Assembly: GCA_036872755.1 (NCBI GenBank)
Contig: JAVHNS010000010.1
Location: 744,001-808,000, forward strand
Direction of reading: 5' to 3'
Source: Orbilia blumenaviensis
Lineage: Eukaryota > Ascomycota > Orbiliomycetes > Orbiliales > Orbiliaceae
DNA length: 64,000 bases
The notes below the pieces were generated by a model. That model made no database searches. It worked only from the letters and a program-made list of their open reading frames with translations, and had not been told where the DNA came from. Made by a program: the position numbers and the translations under genes. Positions within the stretch are counted from its first letter, which is position 1; each line of letters starts with the position of its first letter. Positions 10,379-21,986 of this stretch are shown in pieces.

Positions 10379-13372
10379 ATGTCGACAGCCCGCCGACTAA
10401 CCCCGCGGTCGATATGTCTGTTCTGCCGTCTCTCATCCCGACTTTCGAAACGGAGTAGTCCACCTTTATTCCAACACCAGCAGCAGCAGGCGGGGTTCGC
10501 ACGGTCACTTCGGATCAATAGTTCGACGCATACTTCCACGACTACCTGTACGCCTGCGGCAGCAGCAGCGGGATATCGATACTTCTCCAGTGCTTCATCA
10601 AAACCCCAGTCCTCATCCTCAACAACAACAACAACAACAACAACCAATGACCCACCACCACCACCATCCCCAAGCTCAGAAGCAATAATCTCCCCATCAT
10701 CCTCCCTCCCGCACATAAAATCGATTCGTATAAAATGGCAAGACACCCTTCCCGAAAACCTACTATCGGCATCAGATCAACGGCTGTGGAATACACTCTA
10801 TGGAGAACCGAAGCGGTGGTGGACTGCTGATGAAGCGAAGGAGATCGAGGGGATGATGGATGATGGGATGTTATTTGAAGAGGCGGTGTTGGTTGTTGAT
10901 GGGGTTAATTCTGTTGTTGGAGGTGGGGGGGAGGGGGAGGAAGGGGGGTATACTGTTGAAGATGGGGTTGTTAGTTATTATGGACCTGTTGATGCGGAGG
11001 GGAGGCCGTTGAAGAGGGGGGAGGAGTTGGAAGAGGTGGTGTTAGAGGAAGGGGAGGGGGAGGGGGGGGTTAAAGCTGCTGCTGATGCTGCGGCTGCTGC
11101 GGCTGCCCCGCCGGAGGAACAACCGACGATAAGATCCTTCAAAGACCCCACCGAACAAGCCGAACTCCAAGCCCTCCTAGACGCCCACGCCGCAGCTGTA
11201 GAGATCACAAAGGCCATCGACTCAAGTATTTCAACAACCGGTGCAACGGAAGAAGAATATATCCGCACCCACCCCCTAACCCTCCGCGGCCGTTTCGCAA
11301 CCCACCCTTCTACGGTATTCATCCCAAAGTCGTTACAAAACACCACAGCCACATTATTAAAGGATACAAAACTCGAACACCTCCGCGAGCGTACCTTTTT
11401 GTATAACCCACCGCCTGTTAGAGCTCCGACGGGGACGGGGACGATTAAGGGACCTGGGAAGGGGAAGAGTGGGTATCATCCGAATCTTAGTCCGGAGACT
11501 CATAGAGGTGATAAGCTGGATGCTGCGGTGTGGTTGGGTGTTGTTATGCCCGAGGTTTATTCTGTTAACCTTGGGGTGGCGACGGAGGTTAGAAGACGTC
11601 TTGGTGGGGAGTGGGCTCGTGGGGTTAAGAAGGTTTTGGATGTTGGTGGTGGTGGGGCGGGGATTATGGCTTGGGGGGATATTGTGAAGGCGGAGAATAT
11701 GGCTGAGGAAGAGAGGCGGTTACAAGAAGATATCTCGCCTTCTTCATCTGCTATATCGCAATTACCGGAGGGGGATGAGATAGTGTCGAGTTCAGAAGCA
11801 GCGGATGGGACCTGGGACTGGGGTCATGGCGTTGAAGGTGTGAAAGCCGCGAGTTTGGACGAAGATTACCAGTTCGAGGCGACTGTGGTGACCGCGTCTC
11901 CGCATGTGAGGGGTCTTGCGTCGAAGATATTGACGAATACGACTTTTTTGCCCAGGGTTCCGTATTTTTCGCCCGCGCATGGGAATGTCAGATGGGATGA
12001 CTCCGGACTCTATGGTCCCCCCTCATCCAATAAAGACCGCACGGCCTCAAAAGCAGCAGTGGAACAGGAAGCAGCAGAATTGGAAGAAGAAGAAGATATC
12101 GGCGAGATAACCTGGCAATCAGACCCCTCGGAATCAGAACCTTCACTATCAGATGACAAAAAACAACCCCCATTAAACCCCAAAAGAAGCTATGATCTAA
12201 TCTTCGCAAGCTATACCCTCGAACACATCAAAAAGGAAAACCTCTTCCAACACCACATCGACAACCTCTGGCAACTTCTCACCCCGGGTGGCGTATTATG
12301 CCTAATCGAACTCGGCAACATAGACGGCTTCAACAACGTCGCCAGCGCACGACAGCGTCTTTTGAGAAAATGGATAAAATCACCGCTGTCCGAAAAGAAA
12401 CCTGACCCATCGGATAATAATCCAGAGGTGGATGATATATCAGCCCCGATAGAAGAGGATATACTCGGTCTAGGAAAGCCACAAAAACCGCTGACGACGA
12501 AGGAAACAGCACATTCTTCACTTGTGGATAAATTGGAAGACGGGATGATTATCGCCCCCTGCACAAACCATAACGAATGTCCAATGCACTCCAACCAACG
12601 CACAATCTTTAAATCCAACGACGTCTGCAAATTCCCACAAAAATACCAACGTACCGTCATCTCCCAACGGGTAATAAGCGGGTATACGGACCACACGAAC
12701 GCGTTCTTTAGTTACCTCTCCGTCCGCCGTGGCGTGAAAAAGGATGAATCACTGGCAGTTCAACAACCGATCGCGAAACGAAGAAGGGAAGCTATCGATG
12801 ATAGGAAGCCGAAGTTGTTACCCATGCCCGTTGATACGGTCCACAAAGAATATAATGAGCATGAGAAGAGGGGGTATATGCACCTCCAACCGAGACTGAT
12901 ATTGCCACCGATTAAGGGGGATCACCATGTTACATTTGACGTTTGTACGGCGCACGGAGATCTGGAGAGATGGATTGTTCCGAACAGTTTTAGTAAAAAA
13001 GCGTATACCGATGCCAGAAAAGCCCGCTGGGGGGATCTATGGGTGTGGGGCGCCAAAACTAAGGTTGTACGAGAAAGTAAAAAGGCGGTTATTGAAAGAG
13101 AAAGAGAAGGGAGGAAGGATAGAGAGGAGAAGGAAGGAGGGGTTAGTCTTGGGAAAGGAGTTGGTGTGGGGAAGAGTAAGAAGAGGGATGGTAGGAAGGG
13201 GTGGGATGTTAGGAAGAATGAGGGGGGGTATAAAGGTAAACAGGCAGGGAAGAGGAAGGAGGTTAATAGAGTGCCGTTTAAGAAGTTGGTGAAGAGTGTG
13301 GAGGGGTATACGAGGGAGAAGGGGAGAAGAGGGGGGACGGTGAAGCAGGAGGCTGAGGGGTTTGCTGTGTAA
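10379..13372 (+). CDS. rsm22: Rsm22-type mitoribosome small-subunit assembly factor (METTL17 family)
   Basis: Single exon, 997 residues, ATG in the context CAATG. The first 50 residues are rich in Arg and Ser with no acidic residue, a typical mitochondrial presequence. The methyltransferase-like fold is shown by KVLDVGGGGAGIMAW (about residue 417) and YDLIFASYTLEHI (about 603), then LTPGGVLCLIELGN. Cysteines in APCTNHNECPM (about 725) and NDVCKFPQ, with a later CTAHGDLERW (about 855), match the Cys set that holds a 4Fe-4S cluster in METTL17. The family binds the mitochondrial small ribosomal subunit during assembly; methyltransferase activity is doubtful. It is longer than yeast Rsm22 because of acidic and poly-Ala inserts (about 175-250) and a Lys/Arg-rich C-terminus. 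Codon composition alternates in blocks: G/T-rich at 10840-11090 and 11400-11700, A/C-rich at 11110-11390 and 12000-12350, G/A-rich after 13060. Confidence 0.92.
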   Translation: MSTARRLTPRSICLFCRLSSRLSKRSSPPLFQHQQQQAGFARSLRINSSTHTSTTTCTPAAAAAGYRYFSSASSKPQSSSSTTTTTTTTNDPPPPPSPSSEAIISPSSSLPHIKSIRIKWQDTLPENLLSASDQRLWNTLYGEPKRWWTADEAKEIEGMMDDGMLFEEAVLVVDGVNSVVGGGGEGEEGGYTVEDGVVSYYGPVDAEGRPLKRGEELEEVVLEEGEGEGGVKAAADAAAAAAAPPEEQPTIRSFKDPTEQAELQALLDAHAAAVEITKAIDSSISTTGATEEEYIRTHPLTLRGRFATHPSTVFIPKSLQNTTATLLKDTKLEHLRERTFLYNPPPVRAPTGTGTIKGPGKGKSGYHPNLSPETHRGDKLDAAVWLGVVMPEVYSVNLGVATEVRRRLGGEWARGVKKVLDVGGGGAGIMAWGDIVKAENMAEEERRLQEDISPSSSAISQLPEGDEIVSSSEAADGTWDWGHGVEGVKAASLDEDYQFEATVVTASPHVRGLASKILTNTTFLPRVPYFSPAHGNVRWDDSGLYGPPSSNKDRTASKAAVEQEAAELEEEEDIGEITWQSDPSESEPSLSDDKKQPPLNPKRSYDLIFASYTLEHIKKENLFQHHIDNLWQLLTPGGVLCLIELGNIDGFNNVASARQRLLRKWIKSPLSEKKPDPSDNNPEVDDISAPIEEDILGLGKPQKPLTTKETAHSSLVDKLEDGMIIAPCTNHNECPMHSNQRTIFKSNDVCKFPQKYQRTVISQRVISGYTDHTNAFFSYLSVRRGVKKDESLAVQQPIAKRRREAIDDRKPKLLPMPVDTVHKEYNEHEKRGYMHLQPRLILPPIKGDHHVTFDVCTAHGDLERWIVPNSFSKKAYTDARKARWGDLWVWGAKTKVVRESKKAVIEREREGRKDREEKEGGVSLGKGVGVGKSKKRDGRKGWDVRKNEGGYKGKQAGKRKEVNRVPFKKLVKSVEGYTREKGRRGGTVKQEAEGFAV

Positions 13373-13846
13373 GATAGATACATTGTATATTGATGGCATT
13401 TGGGGTAGGATTGTGTATATATATATTGGTGCTACTACTACTAACTGGGTTATGGCATTGGAGGGGTATTGTATATAGGATCTCAGCTTGAAATTGTATA
13501 ACGGAGGGATACAGGACTCCCCTTTGATAATATATATCTCCAGATCGATTGGATTTGATTCTTTGAGCCGGATACGTGTTGAAAATGTTGGATTTTTTGG
13601 CTTGTGTAAAGACGCTCTTCGTAGCCATTTTGGCTAGTCCCTCGAAGCTTTCGAGATAAGAGATTGCTAAATACTCCCACATTAGGGCCAAAGATAAGTC
13701 TTTAGGTACCTAGGTACCCGGTCCATCAGGATTGCAATTGACTATATCCCAGATTTCTATACAATTCTTCAAATTGTAGCTAAATAGGTCTATATCCACG
13801 TAACATACACACGAAGTATTTATATTTATATATAAACCATACATAC
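13373..13846. other. Intergenic, convergent 3' ends
   Basis: Nearly 0.5 kb between rsm22 and the small membrane-protein gene. It holds AT-rich 3' sequence with short TA runs and no gene. Confidence 0.55.
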
Positions 13847-14362
13847 TTATGTAGCAGCCACAACCTCTCCCCCTTCCTCCCCTCTTTTCTCCTCCTCACC
13901 TCCATACTTGTCCAAATAAACCCTCTCCACATTCTCCATAAGCAACAAAAACCCCCCAAGCGCGCCAAACCCCATCCCGCCAACCAACGCCGCACAAAAA
14001 ACCGCAATCAACAGATGGTAAACCAACCACCTAAACACCGTCAAAAACACCCAAAACCCTGCCAATAATATAATTCCAGTGACGGGAACTATTGCAACGA
14101 TGGGTATTACTTCCTGTTCTTTGGCGAGGATGAGTGCGTATCCCAGGCGTTTGAAGGAGGATTTCCAGTTTAGGTAGTTGATGCCTTGGTAGGCCAGGTG
14201 GAGGTAGTTTGTAATGAGCGTGGAGAAGTCGAGGGCTGGGTGGCTGTTGTTAGGGTTCGAGGGTGTGGTAGTGGATCTGGTGCTGTCGAATTCATTTTGG
14301 GTGTAGGTGTAGACATAGGTTGGTTTGAATTTGAGGGAGGTTGAGGGGGTGCTTGATTTCAT
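13847..14362 (-). CDS. Small two-pass membrane protein of unknown function
   Basis: Single exon, 171 residues, ATG at 14362. I do not recognise the family. The N-terminal 50 residues are polar and Ser/Thr/Pro-rich. An amphipathic part with NYLHLAYQGINYLNW follows, then two hydrophobic stretches (about 88-120, VIPIVAIVPVTGIILLAGFW and on, and about 120-145, with a Gly-rich GGMGFGALGG). The tail is short, charged and Glu-rich. The length of the hydrophobic block fits two or three membrane spans. The sense strand switches sharply from C/A-rich (first half) to G/T-rich (second half) near 14100, as in two neighbouring genes. Real coding status is supported by the ordered polar-membrane-charged architecture, not by homology. 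Confidence 0.65.
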   Translation of the reverse strand: MKSSTPSTSLKFKPTYVYTYTQNEFDSTRSTTTPSNPNNSHPALDFSTLITNYLHLAYQGINYLNWKSSFKRLGYALILAKEQEVIPIVAIVPVTGIILLAGFWVFLTVFRWLVYHLLIAVFCAALVGGMGFGALGGFLLLMENVERVYLDKYGGEEEKRGEEGGEVVAAT

Positions 14363-16652
14363 TTTGATTTAAAGAGGCTTGCGGGAGAAATGTGTAATAT
14401 TATATATAGGCAAATGGATTTAGATATTTGAGCAGGGATTGAGATGCTTAGTACGGTGTTATAAGTCGGTGTGCTTGTGAAGACAATTTGGTCGATATAG
14501 ATCTATAGATCTAGTATTCGATATATTCTATTCATAGCGTCAGTATCATTTAACAGATTGATTCGCAAAGTCAAATGCACGATAAGCATTGATCGGACCT
14601 CAATATAAAAAGCAACATACCAAACAAAATCCTTTTGCTAAACCCTATAAACTTGGCCGATTGATTCCTCGATAAATTGAGCTGCAGGCCCCCGGCTTTG
14701 CCTTAGATGGAAGGCAATAATATAGTACCTTATAGAATTAATTACCGGTCCGATGTATTTCCAATTGATGTTAATGCAAAGCGGTGGTCTCGTAAACCAG
14801 CTGAATATGCAAGTATAAGCCTATTGGAAAATTCGATGGGTAATTAGTAAGACATGCTGCAATACGGGGCATCATAAAGCTGGAAGAACAGAAGTACAGT
14901 ACCTAAGAATTAATTCAAACTTGCTAAATATCCCGTTTTGTTTTCGAATTCTCCAGCCTTCCGGATTCCCAAGAGTGGAAGCCTCCCAATCGTCCACGTC
15001 GTACGCGTACACAACTGCATAGGGATTCCCCTCATGGCCTCAGGAATCCTTATGTGTGTGTGGTTTTTTTGGTGCATTTGCCATTGATTTTTGATTTGTG
15101 CCACGCACATTTTATGCACGTATCCCCGATTGAATGTCAAACGTTGCATGCCGTTCCCGTTGTCCAATCGTCGGGTTTCTTGGCTGGTCTTTCGGGCAGT
15201 GTCAATGTGTGGGATACTTTATAAACGTTTGAACTGCTCAAGTACGATCAATATGTCAATGCCAGGGCTCCAATTGAAAAAGTTCTTACAAGCAAAAGTA
15301 GTACTGATATATCAAGCCATTGCTCTGTAGCATGACAACGTGCGTACAACAAGCATCAAAAAGGACGTGAGACGGAACGTTAACATTCCCAGAAGAAATC
15401 CCCGAGACCAAAGAGAGTCCAGATCGTGAATTTAGACTCGACCCAGATGATATTAACAGATACATCTATATGCTTTAGCCATGCAATGCATCATAAATGG
15501 TCAATTAAATGGCAAATAGCAGAGCTGGCTATGTTCACGTGACCAATTTCGGGCCCAAAATTTACACCTTTTTGTTACACACCTTTTTTTACATCAGTTC
15601 ACGTAGAATGTGTTGTTCTTTTTACCCTGCTATAGACGTTCCATACAAATGCTGGCGATATCGTCCATGCTAGATGTTGAATATTTATATATCACACTAT
15701 AATTTACTTTTACAATAGACATAGATGATTTGGGTAGTTAATGGTTTCCTAAAAAGGTATTTTAGATCTTAATTTATGAAATCGTTGAAGTCTTTTAGTG
15801 GTTGGGCTTTATACGGCATCTTCGCCTTTTCTCGTCACCGATTTTATATCCCGCAGTACTTTTGAATTCCAAGCTTCGACTGGCTAAATCCGCAGTCAGC
15901 CTGCAGGGGAGCGGACCGTGTCTCCGGGATATTTCCCCACAGTGTCACACATGAATCCAACTTCACATCTTTAACGACTCCCTATACCACTAGCCGAGGT
16001 TTAAGTTTAAACCTACGGAATATAGAAAAAAACATCTCCATTCGACATGGATATAGCCCCATTGGGGGTGACCCACAATTCAATTCACAGGAGACGAGAT
16101 GCAAAAAAAAAAAAACCTAAAAGCTTAATCGGTCCGGAATGTACGCCTTCTGACTCCACTTTTTCTTTTGCGAATGTATTTGTAGATCCATGGTTCCATG
16201 GTTCAGGTAGGTTTGGGTAATTACCCCAGAGTCCTGTTCCTGGTCTGAAGATGACAATTTTCCACAAATCGCAAGTTATACCATAGATTGCGATGTCCTA
16301 TGTAGTAGGTAATGGTCTTTTATAGGCGTTCGGATCGAGTCGCTCCCTGGCTTGGAAGCCTTTTCCACTGTCCTGTATGGTCCTTTAACCGGACGAGTTG
16401 AACGGTTGGGGTTTTTCCAGATTGAGGATGATAGAGGAAGAGCCGGTGGTCTATCCTGATATGCAGAGTTAGGGCTTGGAGGGGCGACGATGCAAGGCTG
16501 GATATGCGAGTCAAAGGGTAACTCTAAATAATGAGTTCTCAATGCATTATTACCTTATATAAGGGACAATGGAGCCCGTCCAAGCTGAATGTCTCTAAAT
16601 CTTTAAGCTGTTCCTGCGGAATCTAAATTATATAGTAACCAATATCAGCAGA
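14363..16652. other. Intergenic region upstream of the GH43 gene
   Basis: About 2.3 kb between divergently transcribed genes. The short ORFs (14910-15167, 16276-16542 and others) overlap on both strands and show no recognisable protein. A TATA-like element close to the GH43 gene is listed separately. Confidence 0.5.
16555..16564 (+). promoter_or_regulatory. Probable TATA box of the GH43 gene
   Basis: TTATATAAGG lies about 90 bp before the ATG of the secreted GH43 enzyme, a fitting distance for a TATA-driven, inducible fungal hydrolase promoter. The role is inferred from sequence and spacing. Confidence 0.5.
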
Positions 16653-17733
16653 ATGTTTGGCTTGAAGTTCCTTTCAACAGCAGCCACTTGGCTTGCCCTT
16701 TCACTCTCCCTGGTCGACGCCCGCAACTTCCAAAATCCTCTTAAGAACCCCAATGGCTCCGATCCTTTCATTGTTTATACTGGTGGATACTACCACCTCC
16801 TGACCACGACGTGGACGAACATCCAAGTGACCCGTGCCACCACTCTGGCTGGCCTCAAGACCGCATCTCCAACTACGATCTGGACAGACAGCACTGCCTC
16901 TCGCTCCGGTCACTTCTGGGCCCCAGAAGTCCACTGGCTCGATAACAGATGGTATCTATACTACACCGCAGGTACCCAAGAATGCTGCGGCGGCCAGCGG
17001 ATGCACGTCCTAGAAGGTGGAACCAACATCCTCGACAAGTACGTTTACAAACGCGCCCTCGAATCCGGCGTATGGGGCATCGACGGCTCCATCCTCAGGT
17101 TCCCAGATGCATACTACCTCGTCTGGTCCCGCTTTTCACCAGCAGGGAGGCAGTCTATGTATATCGCTAAGATGAGCAATCCGTATACTATTCAAACACC
17201 GTATCTGCTGTCAGAACCTACGAATTCATGGGAGACTGTTGGAGGGGCGGTAAATGAGGGTCCTGCTGCTTTGTATGGTGGTGGAAAGACCATGATTGTT
17301 TTCTCGGCATCGTATTGTTGGACCAGTAGTTACCAACTTGGACTTTTGACGTATAAGGGCAGTGGCGACCCGTTGCAAGCGGGAAGCTGGACAAAGAAGG
17401 GACCGGTGTTTAAGGGAGCTAATGGCAATTACGGAGCCGGACATAACGGGTAAGTCTATCACACCTATCTCGTGACTTGCAATATGAAGGCGAAGGCATC
17501 AGGAATAACGACTAACAACTCGTTCGTGAAAAAAACACAGATTCTTCACCAGCCCGGATGGCAAGGAAACTTGGAACGTCTATCATGCTACTGGTAACTC
17601 CAATGGCGCATGTGATGGTAACAGATACACCATGGCCCAGAAGGTCAACTGGAACTCCGACGGCACACCGAACTTCGGGTCTCCGCCACCATTGTCACAG
17701 ACTATTACGGGTCCCTCAGGAGAACCAGCTTAA
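16653..17733 (+). CDS. Secreted GH43 glycoside hydrolase (probable exo-arabinan-degrading enzyme)
   Basis: Two exons, 16653-17449 and 17541-17733, joined in phase (GG|A) to give 329 residues. Residues 1-23 form a signal peptide (hydrophobic core TAATWLALSLSLVDA), so the enzyme is exported. GH43 enzymes are five-bladed beta-propellers that invert the anomeric centre. The expected carboxylates are present: base D37 in NGSDPF, pKa-modulating D144 in GIDGS and acid E202 in VNEGP. YYHLLTTTWTNIQVTRATTL and the HFWAPEVHWL strand fit the subgroup with exo-1,5-alpha-L-arabinofuranosidases (GH43_26-like), but substrate cannot be fixed from the sequence; xylan or arabinoxylan side chains are alternatives. 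The protein is one catalytic domain without a carbohydrate-binding module. No other hydrolase gene is nearby, so there is no local polysaccharide-utilisation cluster. Confidence 0.9.
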
Positions 17734-20700
17734 TCACGACCCTTTTTGATATCTTTACAGGTCTCAACTAGGCTGCTCGGAAGGGGGCTATCTTTCCGAT
17801 AGGGATTTATGAGCGTTGGATGTCTTGATCGGGAGGACCCGCTTTTTCGGGGCATGTTTTGTGTGTGATAGTGATAGGCGATATATGTCATATCGGGCTG
17901 ACGTGATGTGATATTGCTCCACAGTACACGTTTGGCTTCTTTTTTTGGCTTGTGATTAGAGATTATTTTTGGTGTATATATCTTTACTTTTGATCAGCTC
18001 TGCAAGCTGTTACTCAATTGTATATACCTCTTTTTTTTGATTCTGTGTTCCTTTTGACCGGGCTCTAAAAGTCGGTAGATTTTCAATTGACCCCTCTGAT
18101 CCTCAGAGAACCGAGCTTTGAAATAGACGTAGCTATGTAATAGTCGTTGGTAAGCTTCCATGATCGTCCCCGAGGACTCCGAGGAACAAAAAAATTAATA
18201 AAATAAAATAAAATAAGAGGAAGGTGTCTTCACGGAAACGTCATTATGAGAGGGAAATTCGCAAGCTCGATCATGAAGCTAGCCTGATGGGCTCTGGGAA
18301 GGTTTCAAAAGAAAGATGTTGTGTTGCTGTTGCAAGTGGAGACCGGTAGACCCATGGATCCACAGGCTACTTATTTTTGATATCGAACAGTCTCGGCACT
18401 TATCGAGGAACGGTATCCAACATTGCGCTGTCCCGTGCGTGGGAGCAGGCAGGCAGGCAGTGGCTGCACGGTGCCGCATTGACCTCCCAAGAACGTTGTA
18501 TGCATAAATCTCGTATGCAAGAACCCAGGGAAAAAATCAATCGAATCCAAATCGTATCGGGTGGGGAGTTCCGTGCCTTGAGGGGCCCCAAGTTGTGTAA
18601 AATTGTCAATCAGCAAAGCACTCCAGATCTTGGAAGCTAAGGCGGGCCGAGGACAGTTTTTTCCCTCCCAATTGAATCCCAATCCACTAAGCAAGAGACC
18701 TGCATGCAGAATACGTATATCCGTTACAGTTTTAACATGCAACAAACAGGGAAACCCCTCGAAAATCGAGATCTCCTTTCTGATATTTCGTTTTTGTAGC
18801 TTTGGTGTTAGCTTTCGCTACCATCCCTTGGAAAAGAGCTATGTTAAAGCCCTGCTAACTTAGCTGCTTGGTTGGTGTTGGTTTTCCTTACGATAAGGCT
18901 GCCTGTGCCGTTTGCGTAGGTATTCCTTAACTTGGCTTAGGAGGCATGCGCTTGGGGAGTTAAACGTTAGCTGGTGAAATCCGTAGGATTTTCGATATCG
19001 CGAATGCCTAGAAGCGAACGAGAATGCTTCCGAGTCCTCGTATATATCACTATCACCATTGAAGAGCTCTAGTTTCTTGACCCCCACTTACGTACATTAA
19101 TATTTAGGTTATTTGTGTACTTCACATATTCGAAATCCGTTTGCGACCATTAAACAACGCTTCGAGTTCCCGAATGGCGCATGTAGAAGCCCTTGCTGGG
19201 AGCTCGTAAATATACTTATTTTTATACACTCGCTCGATAAGTACTCATTATTTAGATCTCGAGAATCCTATCAATTGACACACTAACGAAGCTTTATCGC
19301 CTAATAAAAAAAAGAAAAGAAAAGGAAACTGCTAAGAGCACGCACCTTAAAGAACCAATGCGTTTTGTTTAGATGCACTGACAATCCGCTTCTCTCCTAG
19401 GTTTAGCCACTTATCCGTGGTCCGTATCGATAGCGTGCAACGACATCAACGTGGACCGGGATGGCTGAAGTTCGAGGGAAAGGTGTGGCTCGTTGTTTCA
19501 TACCTGCCTGATCCTCATATGTTGAGGGGCAGCTTTCGGTTGACGGAATTTAGTATTTTCGGCATCTTAATAGTTTGTAACCGACCGGCCATCCGGGGCC
19601 TGAAGAAGATAGCCAATCCTTTTCATCATCAATTTGCAAGCCGTCTCATTCTTAGGATCTTTTGAGCTGAAGAATTTTAAATATCAATCAAAATCAATTG
19701 TCTATGTTGGATTGCTCCCCCACGTTTGCTTTGGTGGCCCATGGACCCAGTCATGAATTTCTGTTATGTCTCAATTGCAAACAGTCATCGGAATGAAAAT
19801 AGTGAAGCAGACTACCAGTTTCCAGATTATAATTGATAATAGCAGCACGTTTTTCGAAATTCTTAGGCTTCGGTTTGCAAATTTGGCATGGAATCGGAAG
19901 AAAAATATTTATTTGTCTCAATTGACTTTTTTTTTTGGTCTTTGGTGGCTGAGAAAATTTTATAGATGTCGACGGGAGTTGTTGGTAGGATCATGGTCTG
20001 GATCCTTGGGTGTGATTGGTTAACTAGCGCCCTTGGAGGCAGGTTTCCCGCCTGTCGATGCAAAAATACTTCATGAAAGTAGAACAACACTAGGGGCACA
20101 AGAAACTACCAGTATACCCCTCCACTCACTGTTTCTATCGAGTTTTCATTTGTATTGAATTTTGCATAGCAAATTACTGAAGGACGTCGCCCAACATCAA
20201 AGAACGGAAGTTACCACATTCCTCACCCGTCCAGGATCGAGCGCTCTGGAGAGCCAGTGGTCCTATATTACATCATGTAATTATCTGTAATTAACTGGCA
20301 TTTTGCAAGAGCAAGGAAGGCCGTAGGAATACTGTATCGAAGGAAAACAAGTGCCTCCTGCGTACCAGTACGTCTCGCTTTCCCTTGTTTGCAGAACTTG
20401 GAGAAGTTCCAACATTGCTCTCAAGTTGTATAAGTACCGTCTTCTATGCCTTCAATTGTGCCCTGGAAGATGTACCTTTCCTTTCACAAATCGAAATACA
20501 ACCAACCAAAAGAACCCTAGCAACCAAAAAAATCTGACCGTTTGGATGCATGCAGAACAGTGCATTGCATATATGCGCCCTTTCGACGTCTTGGGTGCAC
20601 GGTAGTTTTTGTCAAACTCGATTGCTCTAGCATCAAAACTGGGATACAGAAGTTGGAAGGGGAAGAAAATCGCGAAATCGATATTGACTACCACACCATC

Positions 20701-21986
20701 CAGCGACAAACCTGGCTCGACTTTCCGTTCGAAAACGGGCCCGCATAGAGCCGGGTTGCATGTAGCTTATCATAGATACTCGCGAGAGACAGTTTGAAGG
20801 AGTCATTTTGTGGCCACACTATCCCGAAATTTCTCCCCCATTCAAATATATGTGGTTGTGAAAGGCTTCGTGAAGTATCCCCAGTATCCTAGTATTATCG
20901 ACGGTGAATTCCTCCAGCCTGGACATTGGTAAAGAAGAAAAAAGGCTTTGAGGTTTAATCGAGGCGCGGCACCTCTTGCGGCACCAAAAAAAGAGACAGG
21001 CCCCTCCAACGTTACCTGTATCGTTGATAACAAAGCGCTCGACTTGCCTGTTCTTCACAATCGACAAAAAAACCAAGCGGCTCGGCTTCAAAAGTGTATC
21101 TTACATCCCACTATCTTGGAAGCGAAACCAAAAGGAACTTAAACTTGCAACGGCTTGCGTACTTGCAGCTTGCGTGGTTTTTCTGTTTTGCCTCGCCTTA
21201 TACATAGACAGGCCGGGGCACAAGGATACCCCGTCGACGACAAAAGTCCCGCCCTTCGCCCTCTTCGCTCAAAGTCCAAACGGGTGGGCGGAAGATTCTC
21301 GGTTTTCGGCCTCAAACCCATCTAGTTTCGATCGATATCGATTGTAACTTTTACCTAATGCCGGCTCCTCTTCCTTCCAACATTTGAAAACCAGAAGAAC
21401 TTTCAATCGGTTTCTTGTCGGGACCCACACGCAGCCAATCGCAGTCGTTGGAACCAACGGTAACCGAAAACAAGGTGTGAAGGCAAAAAAATTCCGCTGA
21501 AAGGTTTTGGCCCGCGCTTTGATACCGTTTTATTTCCCTTAAGCCTTGGCTCTCAAGGGGATGATATAATTGCTCCCCTGGGATCGCTGTTTTATCATCT
21601 TTAATTTGGTCAGCCTCCTAAACATCCGCCGTCTTCGTACTTTCATCTTTCATACCTACCGTTTTGCAACTTTTTTTTCTTCTAGATCCCGTACGAAAAG
21701 ATATCGTCGATGCCAATTAATTGGAGCGCCGTTCCCAGACCGTTGAACTTGACGTTCAAATCCAGAAAGTTGCACAGACACTCCCCTGGCCCTTCCTGAA
21801 CTGTAACCGGCAAGCACGTTTCCAACGACCACACGCAACGCAAACACCCAAATTCTCCCAATTCGGACTTTGCTCGACGTCAACGGATATCAAGCTTTCT
21901 GGGAAGAAAGTTAAATAATATCTATTGGTTATCTCGACTTCATACGTTCGACCCGACCAGCTACAGCCTGAGATAGAGAATTTACC
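17734..21986. other. Long gene-free stretch
   Basis: About 4.2 kb. Many short overlapping ORFs occur on both strands (all under 125 residues), none with family signatures or convincing splice partners. It holds the 3' end of the GH43 gene, simple AAAAT repeats near 18196-18215, and the promoter of the orphan gene at 21987. I see no transposon termini. Unrecognised noncoding RNAs cannot be excluded. Confidence 0.45.
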
